Origin: a bacterium
GTDB taxonomy: Bacteria > UBP14 > UBA6098 > B30-G16
NCBI GenBank assembly: GCA_030620455.1
Contig: JAUXEQ010000018.1
Coordinates: 1-11,873, forward strand
Length of the DNA stretch: 11,873 nt
Direction: 5' to 3'
A model generated the notes under the pieces. The model made no database searches and had not been told where the DNA came from. It worked only from the letters and a program-made list of their open reading frames with translations. Positions 1-6,680 of the stretch are shown piece after piece. The number at the start of each line of letters is the position of its first letter. The first letter of the stretch is position 1. The position numbers and the translations under genes were made by a program.

Positions 1-240
1 ACTATATCTTATCGCTTCATAAATATTAATATGTTAGAATTTCGCTATAAATCAAATGCTTCTTGAATCGAAATATTTAGAATGAAAAGCAGGAATACGA
101 TCTACAAAAATGCATACACATAGATTTGGTTCTATACGAATCAAAGAATTTGTCTCTAGAATTTCAGTATAGACAAATTAAATATCCTGTTGAAACCTTT
201 TGCTGTTCTCCTTTCCAAAATTTTTCTGTTAGTCAACAAC
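1..240. other. AT-rich stretch without a supported gene
   Basis: No intact gene, RNA gene or repeat is visible here. On the minus strand the frame of the neighbouring decayed gene stays open from about 177 down to 55 (41 codons), but it has no start codon, follows two in-frame stops and shows no motif I recognise. A 63-codon minus-strand frame across 156-347 is basic, low in complexity and overlaps a better-looking frame, so I do not call it. The stretch may be the downstream flank of the decayed gene at 241-657. Confidence 0.4.
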
Positions 241-657
241 CTAGTCCATAATTTTCGAATTCTGATCTGCCATTCTGTAAGCTTCGATGAGAACTTGTCC
301 CAGAGATATATTAATTTTAACCTCTTTCTTAAGACAGTTTCCCACAATTGAAATATCGGATTGTTCCCAGGAAATCTTCTCTTGTGCGGCTTTTATGCCT
401 TCTAAACCGTAATCAGTTTCTGCATTTTCATATTTATGCTAATACCCAATTATATTTATTAACTATTGAGGATTAATGTAAAGATTGCATTTAACGAATT
501 AAGGATTTCCGTTTTCAAAATGTAATTTCTCTATATCGCTTGAATATTTGCACATATTTTATTTGCGTGTAAAAAGTATCAATCTTATTTTATTAATGAG
601 AATCTTATAAAAATCACTAACTGCATCAAATTTTTTGGTTAGTTTACGAAAGAGAAC
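241..657 (-). pseudogene. Decayed DUF4388-like domain gene
   Basis: Read on the minus strand in a single frame, this stretch gives three protein-like blocks separated by stops. The first, at 657-562, contains KKFDAVSDFYKILINK. The second, at 558-502, contains DIEKLHFENGNP. The third, at 438-244, runs from ETDYGLEGIKAAQEKISWEQ to VLIEAYRMADQ. The order matches my memory of the DUF4388 (PATAN-like) domain: an N-terminal helix with a hydrophobic strand, an 'i.F.nG' turn, a 'GxeA' helix, an aromatic-acidic strand, and a closing 'LLxEAxRxxDE' helix. In-frame stops lie at 559-561, 499-501, 463-465 and 439-441, with the terminal TAG at 241-243. No start codon opens the frame, and a TAA at 658-660 lies just upstream. 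All blocks share one frame, so the damage is mainly by stop codons, with perhaps a short in-frame insertion at about 440-500. Intact DUF4388 proteins often sit in regulatory or chemosensory-like systems. The family assignment is from memory and moderately sure; that the gene is broken is clearer. Confidence 0.5.
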
Positions 658-664
658 TTATTTG

Positions 665-692
665 TTGACATTTTATTTATCGTGATTATATA
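665..692 (+). promoter_or_regulatory. Probable sigma-70-type promoter for the LytR_C/rsfS genes
   Basis: A perfect -35 hexamer TTGACA (665-670) is followed after 16 bases by TATATA (687-692), a four-of-six match to the -10 consensus. Transcription would start near 699-700, about 20 bases before the ATG at 720. It is the best -35/-10 pair I saw in the window. It stands directly in front of the first intact + strand gene and beyond the end of the decayed minus-strand gene. A second TATAAT at 712-717 touches the start codon and lacks a -35 box. Confidence 0.5.
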
Positions 693-719
693 GCACAAAC
701 ACTTCACGTCCTATAATTT

Positions 720-1211
720 ATGATTAACCGAAAGAAAGTTCACAAAGAAAGCACAAAATTAGCAATGGTTACATGGGGTTGGCGTCTATTCGATTGGTCG
801 ATTATTGTTGCATTCATAATAATTCTACTTATAGGATTTGTTGCTCAAGGTTCCCAACCAAGCAATAGACTCATACAGCACAAACAATTCCGGTCGGAAT
901 CGAGAGGCGCAATCTCAATTCAAGTTGTAAATGGCTTGGGTGAATCACGCATATTAGCTAAAATTGTCAACAGATTGATGCAAGAAGGATTCGATGTTGT
1001 AGATGTGAAAAAAAAATCCCCTAATATTCATCCTTATACATTGCTTCTGGATAGAAAGGGTAATTGTGCAAAAACCGATACAATCGCTAAAGTATGCGGT
1101 CTTGACAGCGATCGCATTATAATTCAAAGAAACGAGCAAATTTTTGATGTGACACTTATTATTGGTAAAGATTATAAATTTTCTCTTCACAAGCTTTTAA
1201 TTGAACGTTAA
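720..1211 (+). CDS. Single-pass membrane protein with LytR_C domain
   Basis: The protein has 163 residues: a short basic cytoplasmic N-terminus (1-25), one membrane helix (about 26-43), a polar linker, then a LytR/CpsA/Psr C-terminal (LytR_C) domain at about 65-150. The domain is recognised by the opening strand ISIQVVNGLGESRIL and the 'L..EGFDVVDV' helix-strand that follows. The LCP phosphotransferase domain found in true LytR-CpsA-Psr proteins is absent, so the ligation of wall polymers should not be assumed; the role of free-standing LytR_C domains is not established. The gene lies 17 bases before rsfS, an arrangement I recall from several Gram-negative lineages where nadD is elsewhere. 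The start at 720 has no Shine-Dalgarno sequence; Met16 (765) is an alternative but would shorten the cytoplasmic tail to ten residues. Confidence 0.75.
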   Translation: MINRKKVHKESTKLAMVTWGWRLFDWSIIVAFIIILLIGFVAQGSQPSNRLIQHKQFRSESRGAISIQVVNGLGESRILAKIVNRLMQEGFDVVDVKKKSPNIHPYTLLLDRKGNCAKTDTIAKVCGLDSDRIIIQRNEQIFDVTLIIGKDYKFSLHKLLIER

Positions 1212-1217
1212 ATTAAC

Positions 1218-1224
1218 AAGGAGG
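1218..1224 (+). promoter_or_regulatory. Shine-Dalgarno site fixing the GTG start of rsfS
   Basis: AAGGAGG at 1218-1224 lies four bases before the GTG at 1229. It is the strongest ribosome binding site on the + strand of the window. It supports GTG as the start codon, since the next downstream ATG in frame is deep inside the conserved domain. Confidence 0.75.
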
Positions 1225-1228
1225 TTTA

Positions 1229-1573
1229 GTGGATTCTGAACAATTAGCCTTCGAGTGTGGAAGAATTCTCCTCGAGAATCAAGCTATCGATATTAAAATA
1301 TTTGATGTAAGAAAACTTACTATTATTGCCGATTTTTTTGTTATTGCATCTGCTAACAGTCAAATTCATATTAAAGCATTAACTGATAAAATTCAAGAAT
1401 ATCTGAAAGACAACGAAATAAAATCCTTCCATCTTGAAGGTATGAAAGCTCTTAAATGGATTTTAATCGATACATATTCTGTAATCATACACATTTTTTT
1501 ACCCGAAACTCGAGAATATTACAATCTTGAGAGTTATTGGGGAGATTCTGAAATATATATCATGGAGGATTGA
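1229..1573 (+). CDS. rsfS: Ribosome silencing factor RsfS
   Basis: RsfS (RsfA/Iojap family, DUF143) binds ribosomal protein L14 on the 50S subunit and blocks subunit joining when nutrients are scarce. The 114-residue protein is of normal family length and covers the whole domain: the 'ADFFVIASANS' strand-turn at 34-44, the Glu-Gly pair at 70-71 followed by Trp77, 'DTYSVIIHIF' at 81-90, and the closing 'REYYNLESYWGDSE' at 95-108, which corresponds to the R.fY.LE.LW.da family signature. The start is GTG with a strong Shine-Dalgarno sequence. It follows the LytR_C gene by 17 bases and is probably co-transcribed with it from the promoter near 665-692. The usual partner nadD is not in this window. 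Confidence 0.93.
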   Translation: MDSEQLAFECGRILLENQAIDIKIFDVRKLTIIADFFVIASANSQIHIKALTDKIQEYLKDNEIKSFHLEGMKALKWILIDTYSVIIHIFLPETREYYNLESYWGDSEIYIMED

Positions 1574-1759
1574 TTTACATAAATGATTTCTATACGGAAT
1601 CTACTAATCTAATATTACAAAATTCCTTTTCTTAGAGGACTGTTGGATTTATCTTTAGCAGTCTGGTAAATAATCCGTAAATAAAAGGCAGATCAAACCC
1701 GAATCTTGCAGAAAAAAATTAATTAACTCATCGCAATTTATTGCATAGTTATAGATATT

Positions 1760-3382
1760 ATGAATATAATATTAGCACATAATGAAATTTCCAATTGGCT
1801 TTCAAATAGAATCCTTCAACTATATGGTCTCGATGATGAGCCTGAAGTTCTCGAACCGGAGAACCCCCAATTCGGAGATTTCACGACTAATGTAGCCTTT
1901 CAATTGGCGAAAAAAGTTCGTAAGGCTCCTCTTTCTATTGCCGAGGAAATCGTAAACTCAGATTTACCAGAATGTATTAAAGGCGCAGATGTCACAGCTG
2001 GATATATAAACTTCAGCCTTTCGAACGATGTAATTTCCTCGATAATAAGAAACTTACTCAGCAATCCGGATGACTGGAGAAAATTACACACCGAAAAAGC
2101 GAAGAAGATACAAGTAGAATTCGTTAGTGCGAACCCCACAGGTCCGCTAAACATAGTCTCAGCACGAGCTGCAGCAGTGGGTTCCACAATGGCAAATATA
2201 CTCGAATCTGCCGGACATAACGTTACCACAGAGTTCCTGCTTAACGACACCGGCAATCAAATACACCTTCTGGATAATAGCTTTGAAGCAAGGATTGCCC
2301 AAATAAAAGGTAATGAAGCAACAATCCCAGAAAACGGTTATCATGGTGAATATATCAAAGATTATGCAGCAGAATATATAGAATCGGGAACACATGTTAA
2401 ACCTGAAAAATGGATTCTAAACAAAATAACTTCGGAACAGAAACAGTCATTGGAAAAATTTAGAACTCATTTTGATGTCTGGTTCTCTGAGAAAAAGTTT
2501 CGGAGAAGCGGCAAGATTGAAAGTATAATCCAACGCCTTGAATCCCTGGGCACAACATACGAAAGAGACAAAGCAACATGGTTCGCGGCATCGAAATTTA
2601 ATAGCAATATCAAGGATTTCGTATTGATAAAATCAGATGGTGAATGGGCTTATGGACTTGTTGATATAGCATACCACGCAAACAAGTTCGAGGAAAGAGG
2701 ATTCGACAAAGTATATACAATACTTGGACCGGATCATTACGGACATAGAGATCGATTGGAAGCCTCCATGAAAGCGCTGGGGCACGAGGACAAACTCAAA
2801 ATACTAATACTACAGCAAGTTAACATTATCGAGGGTTCCGAGAAAGTGAAAATGTCCAAACGTGCTGGCAAAATAATTACAATGGATGAATTAATTGACG
2901 ATGTTGGTGTGGATGCTGCGAGATTCTTTTTTCTTGCGAGACGAATGGAAGCACATTTAGATTTTGATTTAAATTTAGCTCGAGATACATCCGATGTAAA
3001 TCCCGTGTATTACGTTCAATATGCACATGCTCGAATAAGAAGTATCTTGAAATTTGCGGAAAACAAAGGCTTAAAAGTAGAAGAAAAAATTAACGACATT
3101 AAATTTGAGCTTGCCATAGAACCGGAAGAAATTTTATTAATTAGGAAAACAATTAAATTTCCGCTTGTAGTTAGAAACGCATCTATTATTTTAGGAGCGC
3201 ACCTTATACCATTTTTCTTAATTGAATATTCTAAATTATTCCATAATTTTTATACAAAACATAGAGTTGTAGGAGAAAATAGAGAATTGAGTTTAACCCG
3301 GCTTGGGATTTCGGCTGCAGTAGCCGACACTATTAGGTGGGGATTGTGTTTATGCGGTATTTCCACACCCAACCAGATGTGA
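1760..3382 (+). CDS. argS: Arginyl-tRNA synthetase with a non-canonical HIGH motif
   Basis: This class Ia synthetase attaches arginine to tRNA-Arg. The protein has 540 residues, slightly shorter than most bacterial ArgS (550-590). In order: the N-terminal tRNA-contacting domain (about 1-90, with NPQFGDFTTNVAFQLAK at 35-51); the Rossmann-fold catalytic core opening with VEFVSANPTGPL (119-130); ND-x-GNQ in the next strand; GPDHYGH; KMSK at 364-367 in the context VKMSKRAGK; and the DALR anticodon-binding domain (about 405-540) ending in the typical 'GISTPNQM'. The oddity is at 131-136: where the family has H-V/I-G-H-x-R, this protein reads N-I-V-S-A-R. The rest of the core looks intact and in frame, so I expect an active enzyme. 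The ATG at 1760 has no Shine-Dalgarno sequence. Upstream (1574-1759) I see no T-box, only a weak 5-bp stem at 1638-1663. Confidence 0.95.
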   Translation: MNIILAHNEISNWLSNRILQLYGLDDEPEVLEPENPQFGDFTTNVAFQLAKKVRKAPLSIAEEIVNSDLPECIKGADVTAGYINFSLSNDVISSIIRNLLSNPDDWRKLHTEKAKKIQVEFVSANPTGPLNIVSARAAAVGSTMANILESAGHNVTTEFLLNDTGNQIHLLDNSFEARIAQIKGNEATIPENGYHGEYIKDYAAEYIESGTHVKPEKWILNKITSEQKQSLEKFRTHFDVWFSEKKFRRSGKIESIIQRLESLGTTYERDKATWFAASKFNSNIKDFVLIKSDGEWAYGLVDIAYHANKFEERGFDKVYTILGPDHYGHRDRLEASMKALGHEDKLKILILQQVNIIEGSEKVKMSKRAGKIITMDELIDDVGVDAARFFFLARRMEAHLDFDLNLARDTSDVNPVYYVQYAHARIRSILKFAENKGLKVEEKINDIKFELAIEPEEILLIRKTIKFPLVVRNASIILGAHLIPFFLIEYSKLFHNFYTKHRVVGENRELSLTRLGISAAVADTIRWGLCLCGISTPNQM

Positions 3383-3442
3383 ACGTATAATTGTCCGTCT
3401 GTTTCTGGGTCTTTTTAACCATTTACAACTTCGATTTATAAC

Positions 3443-4435
3443 ATGATTGAATGGTTTAATTTTGCATTAATTCCAACATTAAAATTATTGATGCTTATGC
3501 TAACTGCTGGTACAATTAGAATTTCACGATTACCTGAAGCATTAGGCTTTATAGCTTCATCGGTTAAGGGCAACGGATTCAAATATACTTGGATCGCAGT
3601 GGTATTTATGCTTACAGCACTGTTCTCTAATTTCATGATTATCGCAGCTCTTATACCATTGATTTTAATGATGAATCTTGACAATAAATCCAAAACCTAC
3701 TTGTTAGGACTTACAATTTTGGCAGCGAATTGCGGTTCAATAATATTACCCTTAGGAAGTCCAAGTAATGTGCTTCTCGCTAATAAATATCAGCTTTCTA
3801 TATGGACATTTTTCAACGCTATGTTAATTCCTTGGTGTGTTATGGCGCTTGTTACAGTTTTCATTACAGCTATATCACCAAACATTAAACCTGATGAAAT
3901 TACTAAACCACAAAGAATCATTAGATTCGATTTAATATTAGGAGCGATATCGATTGCTATATGCACACTTGTGCTATGGTATATTCTATCCTGGTGGATA
4001 GGTTTTATAATCGTCCTTGTACTTGCGTTAATGGCTGGTAAACCAACACATATAATAAAACTAAGGGAATGGCTTATACCTGCTGGAGTTCTATCGATAC
4101 TGACCATATTTTTATTACTCAAATCCTCGATAGATTTCAGAATATCAACGATCGATAGTTCTTTTTTCTCAGCAATTATAGCTAGCCAGATTATCGGCTC
4201 CTTGCCAACAACGATGCTATTCATGGGAAAATCTGAGTTTATAGGACTTGCCTGGGGTGTTAACATAGGTGCAATAGGATTCCCAATTGCATCCCTTGTT
4301 ACTTTATTCGCTTTACGTTCTGCAAGGAAAAGCGGACAAATTGTAATTGAAAAGAATATTTTATATAGGATTTTTATAAGTTCTTTACTAATCGGAACCA
4401 TAATCCTGACGTCAATAATCTATTTAACAATATGA
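3443..4435 (+). CDS. Small ion-transporter-superfamily (ArsB/CitM/SLC13-like) permease
   Basis: This is a very hydrophobic 330-residue protein with roughly eight to ten membrane segments and the two-repeat layout of the ion transporter superfamily. Repeat 1 has 'TALFSNFMIIAALIPL' at 58-73 (the Ser-Asn re-entrant hairpin) and 'AANCGSIILPLGSPSNVLL' at 94-112 (compare GS..TPIGNPqN in ArsB/YbiR-like proteins). Repeat 2 has 'SQIIGSLPTTMLF' at 248-260 and 'GVNIGAIGFPIASL' at 272-285. The family moves anions or organic acids, or exchanges Na+/H+; the substrate here cannot be read from the sequence. It is shorter than the usual 370-450 residues: the N-terminal scaffold before the first hairpin is reduced, and an in-frame stop at 3416-3418 rules out a longer start. 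Two motif positions differ from the family. Its stop is nine bases before the rho start. No Shine-Dalgarno sequence precedes the ATG. Confidence 0.75.
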   Translation: MIEWFNFALIPTLKLLMLMLTAGTIRISRLPEALGFIASSVKGNGFKYTWIAVVFMLTALFSNFMIIAALIPLILMMNLDNKSKTYLLGLTILAANCGSIILPLGSPSNVLLANKYQLSIWTFFNAMLIPWCVMALVTVFITAISPNIKPDEITKPQRIIRFDLILGAISIAICTLVLWYILSWWIGFIIVLVLALMAGKPTHIIKLREWLIPAGVLSILTIFLLLKSSIDFRISTIDSSFFSAIIASQIIGSLPTTMLFMGKSEFIGLAWGVNIGAIGFPIASLVTLFALRSARKSGQIVIEKNILYRIFISSLLIGTIILTSIIYLTI

Positions 4436-4444
4436 GGTGAAAGA

Positions 4445-6106
4445 ATGCCTAAAAAAAAGAAAACCGAGGAAAACAACATCGAGAAGCCAAACAACGCAAC
4501 TGAACAGATCGCAGTAAAAACTGAAAATGTTGTCGAAGAAAAACCAAAGAAATCTAGTCGTCACAAAAGCACAAAATCTACAGAAGCAGAAGTCAAGGTT
4601 GCTGTGGCATCCGATGAAAGGAATAATGGGAAAGAAACAATAACACCAGAGTCTAGCAAGCAAAAAGAAAGCTCAGCAACCGGAACCGCCGACAAAGAGA
4701 AAACAGAAGCAATCGAAATTGAAAAAGCTTCATCCACATTTAACAAAGATACTAAACCAAGGGTAAAAAGGTATAAAAGTGATGATATCCGACCTTGGGA
4801 AAGAGATGAAAACAAAAATAGACTGTACCTGAGCGAATTTAAGCAAAAACCGATCAACGAACTTCTCGATATAGCTGAAAAACATAACATTGAAAATCCT
4901 CATTCTATGCGACGACAGGACGTTGTTTTCAAAATTTTAGGTATCGAAATCAAAACACAAAACGCTGAAGTTTTTGGTGAGGGTGTTTTGGAGGTTCTTC
5001 CAGATGGATATGGATTTCTTCGTCATCCGGATTACAACTATCTCCCCGGTCCCGACGATATCTACGTATCACCCTCACAGATTAAAAGATTCGACCTTAG
5101 AACCGGCGACATGGTAGGCGGAATTATTCGACCTCCAAAGGATAATGAACGTTTTTTTGCACTGCTTCGTGTTAATAGAGTCAATAGTGAAGACCCCGAA
5201 TTCGCCAAACACAAAATTCTTTTCGACAATCTTACCCCGCTATATCCAGAAGAAAAATTCCTTTTAGAGTACGATTCCGAGGAAGCCACAACAAGAATTA
5301 TGGATCTATTCACTCCTTTGGGCAAAGGACAACGAGCGCTTATAACTTCACCGCCAAAAGCTGGAAAGACTACAATTCTGCAACAAATCGCTAGATCATT
5401 AATTCACAATCACCCCGAAGTATTGATATTAATTCTCTTAATCGATGAACGTCCAGAAGAAGTTACGGATATGAAACGATTCGTAACAGCAGAATGTAAA
5501 GATTTAAAAAATAAACCATATTTTGAAATAATATCCTCAACCTTCGACGAATGTCCGGAAAGACATGCTCAGGTTGCTGAGGTTGTCCTCGAAAGAGCCA
5601 AACGTCAGATAGAACACAAAAAAGATGTTGTAATCTTACTCGACTCGATAACAAGGCTTGCTAGAGCTTACAACAACATTGCTCCTCACAGTGGCAGAAT
5701 TCTCACTGGTGGAGTTGACGCCTCAGCTCTTTCTAAACCCAAACGATTCTTTGGTGCTGCAAGAAATATCGAGGAGGGTGGTTCTCTCTCAATTATTGCC
5801 ACCGCGCTTATCGAAACAGGTTCAAAAATGGACGAAGTAATTTTTGAGGAGTTTAAGGGAACTGGCAACATGGAACTTGTCCTCGATCGAAGACTCGCAG
5901 ATAGGCGAGTATTTCCTGCAATAGATATAAATCGCTCAGGAACAAGAAAAGAAGAACTGTTGCTGGTTAAGGACATTCTGATGAGAATCTGGTTATTGAG
6001 AAAATTGCTCTCGGATATGAATACTGTCGATGCAATGGAATTTTTATTAAATAAAGTTTTGGCTTCAAGGACAAATGCGGACTTTCTAGCATCGATGGCT
6101 GAATAG
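4445..6106 (+). CDS. rho: Transcription termination factor Rho
   Basis: Rho is the hexameric RNA-dependent ATPase and helicase that ends transcription of untranslated RNA. The protein has 553 residues, longer than the 419 of E. coli because of a Lys/Glu/Thr/Ser-rich, probably disordered N-terminus (about 1-125). Then come the Rho_N helical domain (about 130-172), the cold-shock-like primary RNA-binding domain (about 175-245, with GEGVLEVLPDGYGFLRHPDYNYL at 178-200) and the RecA-like ATPase. In the ATPase, Walker A is SPPKAGKTT (302-310), 'LLIDERPEEVTDM' is at 331-343, Walker B is DVVILLDSITRLARAYN (394-410), and the Q- and R-loop region is 'TGGVDASALSKPKRFFGAARN' from 421. Between 'TAE' (348-350) and 'IISSTFDE' an extra 11 residues (about 351-361) separate strands that are adjacent in most Rho proteins. 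The Shine-Dalgarno GAGGTGA (4434-4440) overlaps the stop of the permease gene, so the two are probably co-translated. No attenuator-like leader is visible. Confidence 0.97.
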   Translation: MPKKKKTEENNIEKPNNATEQIAVKTENVVEEKPKKSSRHKSTKSTEAEVKVAVASDERNNGKETITPESSKQKESSATGTADKEKTEAIEIEKASSTFNKDTKPRVKRYKSDDIRPWERDENKNRLYLSEFKQKPINELLDIAEKHNIENPHSMRRQDVVFKILGIEIKTQNAEVFGEGVLEVLPDGYGFLRHPDYNYLPGPDDIYVSPSQIKRFDLRTGDMVGGIIRPPKDNERFFALLRVNRVNSEDPEFAKHKILFDNLTPLYPEEKFLLEYDSEEATTRIMDLFTPLGKGQRALITSPPKAGKTTILQQIARSLIHNHPEVLILILLIDERPEEVTDMKRFVTAECKDLKNKPYFEIISSTFDECPERHAQVAEVVLERAKRQIEHKKDVVILLDSITRLARAYNNIAPHSGRILTGGVDASALSKPKRFFGAARNIEEGGSLSIIATALIETGSKMDEVIFEEFKGTGNMELVLDRRLADRRVFPAIDINRSGTRKEELLLVKDILMRIWLLRKLLSDMNTVDAMEFLLNKVLASRTNADFLASMAE

Positions 6107-6196
6107 TTTTCCAACACTATAATTGAATTTTATGACGGTTTTACCAATACAGTTCAACGCATTCAACACCTGCATACCTAAAGTGCAGAAAATGAA

Positions 6197-6216
6197 ATAT
6201 TTTGCTTGCAAAATAT
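6197..6216. repeat. Perfect 9-bp-arm palindrome, operator-like
   Basis: ATATTTTGC and its exact reverse complement GCAAAATAT are separated by only TT. A two-base loop is too tight for an RNA hairpin with all nine pairs, and no T-run follows, so a binding site for a dimeric DNA-binding protein is more natural than a terminator. It lies about 70 bases upstream of the possible -10 element at 6286 and about 200 bases before the HPr start. No regulator gene is next to it, so the protein is unknown. Confidence 0.5.
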
Positions 6217-6282
6217 GACACAATTAATATCATATCAAGATACTTAATTGCTATTATTAGCGGAACTGAACTCGCTTTAATT

Positions 6283-6291
6283 TGCTATAAA
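6283..6291 (+). promoter_or_regulatory. Possible extended -10 promoter for the HPr gene
   Basis: TGC followed by TATAAA (6286-6291) matches an extended -10 element (TGn-TATAAT, five of six). The -35 region at the expected distance (6263-6268, GAACTG) is poor, which is tolerated by extended -10 promoters. Transcription would start near 6298. In DNA this AT-rich such matches occur by chance, so the call is weak. Confidence 0.3.
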
Positions 6292-6402
6292 AGGCCATTT
6301 TGTATCAATCTAAAAGATATTTGTAAATTTAGCTGTACTGGAATATTATTGAAATAACTCAAGTATAGAACTTATTTGGTGACTAAAACTGGATAAGAGA
6401 TT

Positions 6403-6408
6403 AAGGGG
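6403..6408 (+). promoter_or_regulatory. Shine-Dalgarno site fixing the TTG start of the HPr gene
   Basis: AAGGGG at 6403-6408 lies five bases before TTG at 6414. The next in-frame ATG is Met48 (6555), inside the conserved domain and past the active-site His, so TTG is the only start that keeps the domain. Confidence 0.65.
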
Positions 6409-6413
6409 ATAAA

Positions 6414-6680
6414 TTGCAACGTAGGGAAGTTACAGTAGTAAATAAATTAGGACTTCATGCTCGACCAGCAGTTTTATTAGTTAAAATTGCATCACAATTC
6501 AAGTCGGATATTAAACTTGTCAAGGAAGATGTTGAAGTTAATGCAAAGAGCATAATGGGAGTTCTAATTCTTGCTGCCGAGCAGGACAGTAAACTTCTTA
6601 TCATAACTGACGGACCTGATGAAATTGAAGCCATTGAATCTATAGTCAAACTTTTCAAAGATAGCTTCGGAGAAAATTAA
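6414..6680 (+). CDS. ptsH: HPr family phosphocarrier protein
   Basis: HPr carries phosphate from enzyme I to the sugar-specific EIIA of the phosphotransferase system, or to regulatory partners where the system is incomplete. The 88-residue protein is full length. The phosphorylated histidine is His15 in 'KLGLHARPA' (11-19), and the regulatory site is Ser46 in 'NAKSIMGV' (43-50), both at the classical positions. The KSIMGV context is that of HPr proteins that are substrates of HPr kinase/phosphorylase. No enzyme I, hprK or EII gene is in the window: rho is upstream and pgsA downstream, each across a spacer, so the gene seems to have its own promoter. It could equally be called an NPr-like protein; whether it serves transport or only regulation cannot be told here. 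Confidence 0.92.
   Translation: MQRREVTVVNKLGLHARPAVLLVKIASQFKSDIKLVKEDVEVNAKSIMGVLILAAEQDSKLLIITDGPDEIEAIESIVKLFKDSFGEN

Larger units (their letters stand above)
6107..6413. other. Intergenic spacer rho-HPr with inverted repeats
   Basis: These 307 bases have no plausible gene on either strand. They hold a 20-base palindrome (6197-6216), a small stem CTGCA/TGCAG (6170-6174 with 6184-6188, loop of nine), a possible extended -10 element (6283-6291) and the Shine-Dalgarno sequence of the HPr gene. No stem followed by a T-run is seen, so I find no intrinsic terminator for rho. If the -10 at 6286 is used, the HPr transcript has a leader of about 115 bases, in which I recognise no riboswitch class. 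Confidence 0.6.

Noticed and set aside
156..347. 63-codon open frame on the minus strand
   Set aside because: Basic, low-complexity translation without motifs. A parallel minus-strand frame in the same place (241-438) reads much more like protein.
1638..1663. Stem GACTG/CAGTC with a 16-base loop upstream of argS, considered as T-box or terminator
   Set aside because: Only five pairs, a large loop and no T-run. No T-box sequence or specifier structure was recognised.
1741..1770. TTGCAT and TATAAT 18 bases apart at the argS start
   Set aside because: The -10 element would lie inside codons 2-4 of argS, so the transcript would begin after the start codon. The conserved N-terminus needs the ATG at 1760. 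Probably chance in AT-rich DNA.
3790..4401. 203-codon open frame antisense to the permease
   Set aside because: It lies wholly inside a well-supported membrane-protein gene, and such long antisense frames arise from the codon pattern of hydrophobic proteins. No ribosome site or motif was seen.
5686..6117. 143-codon open frame antisense to the 3' end of rho
   Set aside because: Shadow of the highly conserved Rho coding sequence, with no independent evidence.
6170..6188. CTGCA/TGCAG stem after rho, considered as terminator
   Set aside because: Five pairs followed by an A-rich stretch, not by T residues.
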